Positions 58,802 through 64,000 of a stretch of 64,000 bases of DNA are shown piece after piece. The stretch is from Planctomycetota bacterium. GTDB taxonomy: Bacteria; Planctomycetota; Phycisphaerae; Phycisphaerales; UBA1924. The notes beneath the pieces were generated by a model. It had not been told where the DNA came from. It made no database searches and saw nothing but the letters and a program-made list of their open reading frames with translations. The DNA lies in the NCBI GenBank assembly GCA_018968885.1, contig JAGWZK010000015.1, positions 26,871 to 90,870 of the forward strand. The letters run 5' to 3'. The position numbers were made by a program, and so were the translations under genes. How positions within the stretch are numbered: the stretch's first letter is position 1; every line of letters begins with the position of its first letter.

Positions 58802-59161
58802 ATGGCACGCAAGGGCACGATCAAGAACATGGGCAAGGTCCACCGCGAGATGGGCGACGCACGAAAGGCCCGCAAGGCGGCAAAGGCCGCACCGCCCGCC
58901 AAGGACACGACGCCCGCCCCCGCCAAGCGCATGAGCGCCCTCGACGCTGCCGCGCAGGTGCTCGCAGCGAGCGAGGTGCCGATGCGGGCCAAGGAGATGA
59001 TCGCCGCGATGGAGGCCAAGGGCCTGTGGCGCTCCCCCGGCGGCAAGACGCCCGAGGCCACGCTCTACGCCGCCATCATCCGGGAGATCGCCGCGAAGGG
59101 AACGGCCGCACGGTTCAAGAAGCACGAGCGCGGTGTCTTCGTCGTGTGGAAGGGAGCCTGA
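58802..59161 (+). CDS. HARE-HTH domain protein
   Basis: The 119-residue product has a Lys/Ala-rich basic tail (about 1-45) followed by a winged helix like HARE-HTH (HB1/ASXL/restriction-endonuclease HTH): [33 protein letters not shown] then [16 protein letters not shown] and [15 protein letters not shown]. The domain occurs in chromatin and restriction proteins and is often found alone in planctomycete accessory regions. It should bind DNA. AAGGAG at 58790-58795 precedes the ATG. The next gene begins three bases after its stop. Confidence 0.82.
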   Translation: MARKGTIKNMGKVHREMGDARKARKAAKAAPPAKDTTPAPAKRMSALDAAAQVLAASEVPMRAKEMIAAMEAKGLWRSPGGKTPEATLYAAIIREIAAKGTAARFKKHERGVFVVWKGA

Positions 59162-59164
59162 GCC

Positions 59165-59422
59165 ATGACCGCGACTCCCGCCCCCGACCGCGAAGCGCAA
59201 CTCGAAGCCGTGCTCCAGGCCGCGCTCTACCTGCTCGGCGCTCGCCAAGACCAGATGCTCACCATCGAGGAATGGACGGACCTCGCGCGGGCGGTCGCCG
59301 CCTGCCAAGAGCGGAAGACTGCCGACTACCTCACCGAGCACGACCTCGAGGACATCGCCGAGCGCTACGTCCTCGACTGGGATGAAGCGACCGACGGCCC
59401 AGTCTCGAACCTGGACGGGTGA
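59165..59422 (+). CDS. Small hypothetical acidic protein
   Basis: The 85-residue product is helical and acidic (LEAVLQAALYLLGARQDQMLTIEEWTDLARAVAACQE, then YLTEHDLEDIAERYVLDWDEA). No family known. It follows the HARE-HTH gene after three bases and so is probably co-translated with it. Confidence 0.65.
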   Translation: MTATPAPDREAQLEAVLQAALYLLGARQDQMLTIEEWTDLARAVAACQERKTADYLTEHDLEDIAERYVLDWDEATDGPVSNLDG

Positions 59423-59529
59423 GGCGCAAATCATGCCCCGGTCCCAGCCGCGACGGTCGGGTGGGGGACGCGGCATCCGCGGTAGAGAATGTCCTGCAAT
59501 ACGCAGTTCTGTTCGTCGTTTGGCTAGAC

Positions 59530-61269
59530 ATGCGTAACTGCTTCTGGCTCGCGACCGCTGTCGTTCTGTTCATGGTGCTGGCTGCCCCGGCCGTTACTTT
59601 GGCCCAGGGGAGAGCGAGAACGTCGCCAGGCGGGCCTGAGTCCGAGTTCTCCACGCTCGTCGGATCGCCGACGGACCGCGCGGTGGTCATCAGCGTGCTG
59701 AGTGCGAAGGCCGGGGAGGGCCGGATCGAGTACGGGACGTCGGCCGCTGGCCTGAATCAGAAGACTGAACCGTTCTCGCTGGTTTCGGGCGTGCCGTTGC
59801 ACATCGACATTGCAGGGTTGAGCCCGAACACGCAGTATGTCTATCGCGCGGTGCTCCGTGCGGCGGGAGATGCTGACTGGCGGCCGCAAGCATCGGGCAG
59901 CTTCCGCACCGCGCGGCCGTCAGGACAGGCTTTTGCCTTTACAGTGCAGGGGGACTCGCATCCTGAGCGAGCGGGCCGCATGTACGACCCCGACTTGTAT
60001 GTTCGGGCGTTGACCAACGTCGCGGCGGACACCCCCGACTTCCACTTCATGATGGGTGACGATTTCAGCATCGAGCGGCTGATCGAACAGGGCGACAAGA
60101 GCCAGAGCGCGGTCAACGCGGTGTACGCGAGCCAGCGGTCGTTTCTCGGCATCGTCGGCAAGTCCACACCGTTGATGCTGGTCAACGGCAACCACGAGCA
60201 AGCGGCCAAGTACCTGCTCGACGGCACGGCGAACAACTTCGCGGTGCTCGCGGGCAAGGCACGGACCACGTTCTTCCCGCTCCCCGCGCCGGGCGGGATC
60301 TACACGGGCAACTCCAAGCCGGTCGAGCACATCGGGCTGCTTCGCGACTACTACGCGTGGGAATGGGGCGATGCGCTGTTTGTGGTCATCGATCCGTACT
60401 GGCACTCGCCGGTGGCGGTCGACAATGAGGCGGGAACACGAGCACCGGCACGCGATGACGAAGGCGCGCCCGCCGAGCGGCAGCGTCGTCGTGATCGCCA
60501 GGGTCGAGCAGAACAGGATGCCGGAGCGAACCAAGCGCCCGCTCGTACCCCTGCCACCCAGCCGCAGGCGCAGCCCGAGCCTCGCGGCGGCGGTCGCGGC
60601 GGTGGACGTGGCCAGCGCGATCTCTGGCAGATCACACTCGGCGATGAGCAGTACAAGTGGCTTCAGACCACGCTGACCAAGAGCAACGCCAAGTTCAAGT
60701 TCGTCTTCAGCCATCACGTCTCGGGCACGGGGCGCGGCGGCGTAGAAGTCGCGCCGTACTACGAGTGGGGCGGTCAGGATCGCCGGGGCGGCGGAGGTCG
60801 CAATAGCCAGGGCGCGGCGGGAGACGCTCAGCCCGAGCCGCCCGCAGCGCCCGCACGCGGCCTCGAACGCTTCTTCCAGATGCGGCCCACATGGGAGAAG
60901 CCCATTCACGCCCTCATGCGTGACACTGGCGTCACCATCTTCTTCCAGGGCCACGACCATCTATACGCCCGCCAGGAACTCGACGGCGTGATCTACCAGT
61001 CTTGCCCCAACCCGGCCGACCCGACGTTCACCGCCTTCAACCGCGAGGCGTACAAGAGCGGCGACATCTTCCCCAACTCCGGGCACCTGCGCGTCACCGT
61101 CAGCGGCGGCGCGGACGCGACGTGCAAGGTCGAGTACGTCCGAGCCGCCCGCCCCGGCGATGAAGCCGCGCACGGCGAGAACGGCTCGATCGTGCACGAG
61201 TACACGGTGAAGCCACGCGCGGCCAAGGCGGCCAGCGCTCCTCGAAAGAAACCGGAGTCCCCACGATGA
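59530..61269 (+). CDS. Exported purple-acid-phosphatase-like metallophosphoesterase
   Basis: The 579-residue product has a signal peptide (cleavage after TLAQ near 25), an N-terminal fibronectin-like domain (LSPNTQYVYRAVLRAAGDADW) and a calcineurin-like phosphoesterase domain: FTVQGDSHPE, MMGDDF, LVNGNHEQ, VIDPYWHSP, FSHHVSG and FFQGHDHLYAR, the full set of metal ligands. A long Arg/Gly/Ala/Pro-rich insert (about residues 297-360) splits the domain. It is probably a periplasmic phosphatase. ATG at 59530 starts the signal peptide. It overlaps the next gene by four bases (ATGA). Confidence 0.88.
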   Translation: MRNCFWLATAVVLFMVLAAPAVTLAQGRARTSPGGPESEFSTLVGSPTDRAVVISVLSAKAGEGRIEYGTSAAGLNQKTEPFSLVSGVPLHIDIAGLSPNTQYVYRAVLRAAGDADWRPQASGSFRTARPSGQAFAFTVQGDSHPERAGRMYDPDLYVRALTNVAADTPDFHFMMGDDFSIERLIEQGDKSQSAVNAVYASQRSFLGIVGKSTPLMLVNGNHEQAAKYLLDGTANNFAVLAGKARTTFFPLPAPGGIYTGNSKPVEHIGLLRDYYAWEWGDALFVVIDPYWHSPVAVDNEAGTRAPARDDEGAPAERQRRRDRQGRAEQDAGANQAPARTPATQPQAQPEPRGGGRGGGRGQRDLWQITLGDEQYKWLQTTLTKSNAKFKFVFSHHVSGTGRGGVEVAPYYEWGGQDRRGGGGRNSQGAAGDAQPEPPAAPARGLERFFQMRPTWEKPIHALMRDTGVTIFFQGHDHLYARQELDGVIYQSCPNPADPTFTAFNREAYKSGDIFPNSGHLRVTVSGGADATCKVEYVRAARPGDEAAHGENGSIVHEYTVKPRAAKAASAPRKKPESPR

Positions 61270-63254
61270 GACACGTTGGTTCCCTCGTTGCCGCCGCAAC
61301 GCTCCTCTGTGCAGGTGCCACGTTCGCTCATCCGCCGGGCACGGATGGACAGCACGATGACCACCATCACGTCGATCCTGCGAACATGCGCACATGGACC
61401 AACGCCAAGACCGGCGAGGTGGTGCGCGGGGCGTTCTTGGCTGCGCGCGTGGTGGATGGGGCCGTGCGAGTGAGCATCGAGCGCGAGAGCGGGGATGTTG
61501 TCGTCTTCCCGATGGTGGATCTCGCTGAGGCCGATCGGCTCGAGGCGCAGCGGCGGATCGACGAGGTCAAGGCGATGAACGAGCGGCTGGCCTCGCAAGC
61601 GCTCAGTCAACCCGAGCAGGCCAAGCCCGCGCCGGCGAAGCCCGGCACGCCAGCGCAGGCCGCGCCGTTCAACGCGTTCGCGCCGTTCGTGAGCACGCGG
61701 TGGGATGATCGGTGGCTGTATGTCGAGAGCGACGGGCTGCCGCATGTGCCCGGCGGGAAGCCCGGCACCTATGTCTTCTCGCACCCGATGATGGTCGGGA
61801 TCACGGCGTGGCAGCAGCAGGTGCCGCTGCCGCAGCGGTATGTGGGCGACAACGCGTGGCGGATCCCGCTGAAGCCGGAGATCGCTGAGAAGCCGGTGTC
61901 GGCGAAAGAGCAACTCTTCCGCGGCGCGATCGCGCTGGCCGCCAACGGCGTGCCGATCTTCAACCCGATCAAGAACGATGGCCGCACCGACACGTTCCTC
62001 GCGGGCGAGCTTGACGAGTTCGGCGGGCACTGCGGGCGGGCCGATGACTATCACTATCACATCGCGCCCACGCACCTGCTGAAGTACGTCGGCGCGGGGC
62101 AGCCGATCGCGTATGCGCTTGATGGATTCCCGATCTACGGGCTATTTGATCCGGCCGCGAAGAAGGGCGGGCCCAACGAAGACAAGTGCTGCCCGCTGGG
62201 CGGCACGGAGAAACTCGACGAGTTGAACGGGCACTATGGCGCGGCGTCGAGTGAGACGCCGGGAACGGTTGGGGGGACCGTTGGGGGGGCGGCGGGCAAG
62301 GGCCTCTATCACTACCACGCGAGCGTGAAGTACCCGTACCTCAACGGCGGCATGCGCGGCGTGGTGACGGTGAAGGACGATCAGATCGATCCGCAGCCTC
62401 GGGCGAGTTCGCCGCGGGCCGCGCTGCCGCCATTGCGCGGGGCGAAGATCACGGGGTTCCGGGCCACAGGCGCTGAGACCCAGCCCGCGTGGTCGCTGGA
62501 GTACACGCTGGGCGGGAAGAAGAGCTTCGTCAACTACCGGCTGGAGAACGGCAAGTGGATCTTCGACTTTGTTGATGCCGCCGGCGCAACCAATACCGAC
62601 ACGTATGACCCGACAAGGCCGGAGCGCCGGCCGGGGGGCGGTAGCGGCCGCGGCGAAGGGGGTGGCGGACGCAGGCCTCGCGACGACGGCGATCGCCCAC
62701 GCCGTGATCAGCCGCCTCTGCCGAATGACCCGCCCTCGCAGCCTGGCACCCCGGCCGCTCCGAAGGCCGCAGCGCCGGGCTTTGCCCTTTCGAGCGCCGA
62801 CGTGGCCGACGGTCGTCTGTCGATCGAATGCACCTGCGACAGCAAGGCGACGCCGCGTGCCCCAACGCTGGCGTGGAGCAAGCCGCCCCACGGCACCAAG
62901 GCCTTCGCCGTCGTGATGCACCACATCACGCGCGACAACGACACGCACGTCTACATGGTCGTGGCGAACATCCCCGCAGCCGCGCGCGAACTCAAGAGCG
63001 GCGACGCGAGCGTGGGGACTGGTCTGGGCACGTGGGGCCAGAACACAGTGAATCGCAAGAGCGTGTACGCGCCGCCGTGCTCGCAGGGCCCGGGGGACAA
63101 GACCTACACGATCACGCTGTATGCCCTCTCAGCAGACGCGACACTTCCCGCGGCATCGACGCCGCTGACGCGCGATGTGCTGCTGGCGGCGATCAAGGAC
63201 ACCACACTCGCCACGGCGAGCGTCGACGTGAAGTACGCGCGGGCTACGAAGTAA
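61266..63254 (+). CDS. Three-domain exported protein: SHD1-like, YHYH, PEBP
   Basis: The 662-residue product has a signal peptide (cleavage after TFA near 20) and then HDDHHH. An SHD1-like domain (RTWTNAKTGEVVRGAFLAARVVDGAVRVSIE) lies at about 42-100. The YHYH domain follows at about 130-370, with DDYHYHIAP and the later GLYHYHAS. After a Gly/Arg/Pro-rich linker the last 150 residues are a PEBP (YbhB/YbcL) domain: APTLAWSKPPHGTKAFAVVMHHI and LGTWGQNTVNRKSVYAPPCSQG. The order SHD1-YHYH-PEBP is unusual. Biochemical roles of YHYH are unknown; the histidines suggest a metal site. Confidence 0.85.
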   Translation: MRHVGSLVAAATLLCAGATFAHPPGTDGQHDDHHHVDPANMRTWTNAKTGEVVRGAFLAARVVDGAVRVSIERESGDVVVFPMVDLAEADRLEAQRRIDEVKAMNERLASQALSQPEQAKPAPAKPGTPAQAAPFNAFAPFVSTRWDDRWLYVESDGLPHVPGGKPGTYVFSHPMMVGITAWQQQVPLPQRYVGDNAWRIPLKPEIAEKPVSAKEQLFRGAIALAANGVPIFNPIKNDGRTDTFLAGELDEFGGHCGRADDYHYHIAPTHLLKYVGAGQPIAYALDGFPIYGLFDPAAKKGGPNEDKCCPLGGTEKLDELNGHYGAASSETPGTVGGTVGGAAGKGLYHYHASVKYPYLNGGMRGVVTVKDDQIDPQPRASSPRAALPPLRGAKITGFRATGAETQPAWSLEYTLGGKKSFVNYRLENGKWIFDFVDAAGATNTDTYDPTRPERRPGGGSGRGEGGGGRRPRDDGDRPRRDQPPLPNDPPSQPGTPAAPKAAAPGFALSSADVADGRLSIECTCDSKATPRAPTLAWSKPPHGTKAFAVVMHHITRDNDTHVYMVVANIPAAARELKSGDASVGTGLGTWGQNTVNRKSVYAPPCSQGPGDKTYTITLYALSADATLPAASTPLTRDVLLAAIKDTTLATASVDVKYARATK

Positions 63255-63272
63255 CCTGGAGGCAAGGAAGCA

Positions 63273-64000
63273 ATGAGATTCCAGAATCACTTAGCGATCT
63301 TCGCTGCTGTCGGCTCGCTCATCGGCTCGGCGCTGATGCCTCTTCCTGTGTGCGTCGTGCTTTGCTACGGCCAGCCCGCCGGAGCGCAGCAGCCCGACAG
63401 CTCGAAGACGCCAACCCGGGATGAGCCGGGCCGCCCGGGCGGAGGGGGTCGGGGTGACGGGCGGCGTGGGCTGCTTGCCGAGTTGACCGCCTTCAAAACG
63501 GAAGTGCCGTCGCGGAGCATCGATGTTGTGCTCGCGCGGCCCACGCACCGGTCCATCGCCGTCAGCGTTACGTGCTATGAGGACCAGCCGCAAGAGGGGT
63601 ATGTCGAGTTCCGCCGCGACGACGCTGCGCCGATCAGCAAGACGACTGTGCAATCGCTTCCAGCGGGCAAGCCGGTGCTCTTCACGCTCGAGGGGCTGAG
63701 CCCCGACACGGCGTATATCTACCGCGTGCGTTACCGCCGCGCGGCCGGTGGGGTTAGCGCGGCGGGCGAGTTTGCCTCGACGGAGTACTACTCGTTCCAC
63801 ACGCCGCGGGCGACCGGACAAGCGTTTGCGTTCACCATTCAGGCCGACTCGCACTTGGACCAAGGCGTGGAACCGAAGTTCTACGAGCAAACGCTCGCGA
63901 ACATGCTCGCGGCCAAGCCCGACTTCATGATCGACCTGGGCGACACGTTCATGACCGACAAGCGGGGGCGCGACTTCAAGTCCGCGCTGCCGCAGTATGA
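63273..64000 (+). CDS. Second metallophosphoesterase (partial, cut by window end)
   Basis: The visible 242 codons give a signal peptide, a Gly/Arg-rich linker, a fibronectin-like domain (LEGLSPDTAYIYRVRYRRAAGG) and the start of a calcineurin-like phosphoesterase domain: FAFTIQADSHLDQG and DFMIDLGDTFMTD, with the first metal ligands. It resembles the protein at 59530 in order and phrase (GQAFAF before the first ligand in both) and is likely a paralogue. GGAGG lies in the 18-base gap after the SHD1-YHYH-PEBP gene, so the three are probably one operon. Confidence 0.88.
   Translation, partial: MRFQNHLAIFAAVGSLIGSALMPLPVCVVLCYGQPAGAQQPDSSKTPTRDEPGRPGGGGRGDGRRGLLAELTAFKTEVPSRSIDVVLARPTHRSIAVSVTCYEDQPQEGYVEFRRDDAAPISKTTVQSLPAGKPVLFTLEGLSPDTAYIYRVRYRRAAGGVSAAGEFASTEYYSFHTPRATGQAFAFTIQADSHLDQGVEPKFYEQTLANMLAAKPDFMIDLGDTFMTDKRGRDFKSALPQY

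Noticed and set aside
57998..59476. 492-codon minus-strand frame across the small-gene array
   Set aside because: High G+C keeps many frames open; this one has no family marks and opposes four genes, three of which have good ribosome sites.

Overview
The window reads as chromosomal DNA of a planctomycete, most probably class Phycisphaerae. This is inferred from gene content: exported proteins ending in Pro-containing hydrophobic tails plus RRRR (PEP-CTERM-like), a subtilase with dockerin-like EF-hand repeats, a zinc ribbon of the C-x2-CGYD...CPECG type, a very long signal peptidase I, an SHD1-like domain, and single housekeeping genes (purC, ribF, aroC, rpoN, recR, coaD, ychF) scattered among secreted proteins of unknown role. 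No rRNA, tRNA, CRISPR array, transposase or integrase was found.

Layout. 1-6.2 kb: tail of an unknown gene, purC on the minus strand, then a tightly coupled plus-strand set (degenerate GH10-like protein, ribF, DHH phosphoesterase, solitary DNA methyltransferase). 6.2-17.1 kb: an unknown acidic protein, a giant secretin with a Pro/Ala linker, a STAS/anti-sigma kinase pair, aroC, an APC permease and a DUF885 lipoprotein. 17.1-17.4 kb is a 301-bp inverted-repeat element. 17.4-24 kb: MlaE-type permease, UbiA prenyltransferase, a possible small RNA or attenuator, GbsR/MarR and LuxR regulators, cyclophilin, a frameshifted DUF1328 gene and two exported proteins. 24-27.3 kb: cytochrome c-PQQ dehydrogenase fusion, a cytochrome b562-like protein and an alkaline-phosphatase-superfamily enzyme. 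27.3-31.7 kb: rpoN, recR and a subtilase on the minus strand. 31.7-43 kb: a second possible small RNA, GH13 enzyme, FHA-GAF-PP2C phosphatase, lepB, LURP-one protein, nitroreductase, pgeF, YcaQ glycosylase and an ABC-2 permease. 43.2-47.2 kb: three tandem paralogues of a secreted PEP-CTERM-like family, each followed by a terminator, then a pseudopilin. 47.2-57.2 kb: pseudouridine synthase, beta-propeller, AhpD-like, coaD, esterase, cyclodeaminase, ychF, a membrane zinc-ribbon protein, an ankyrin gene broken by one in-frame stop, and a DinB protein.

At about 57.5 kb the character changes. A VOC (glyoxalase-type) gene on the minus strand keeps only its last 98 codons, and beyond that point the DNA is richer in G+C (hand counts of single lines gave 67% and 75% at 61681 and 61981, against about 62-63% at 33241 and 53461). 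This part holds repeat motifs, small genes separated by near-identical hairpins (one with a HARE-HTH-like domain), and then an operon-like set of secreted proteins: a purple-acid-phosphatase-like metallophosphoesterase, an SHD1-YHYH-PEBP three-domain protein, and a second metallophosphoesterase cut by the window end. I read it as an accessory island, though an assembly join would look the same.

How genes may work together: the STAS and HATPase proteins (11.8-12.6 kb) and the FHA-GAF-PP2C phosphatase (34.2 kb) are the three part types of a partner-switching pathway. The secretin (7.9 kb) and pseudopilin (46.5 kb) are parts of type II secretion or pilus machinery without neighbouring partners. 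The cytochrome c-PQQ dehydrogenase and the b562-like protein could share an electron route in the periplasm.
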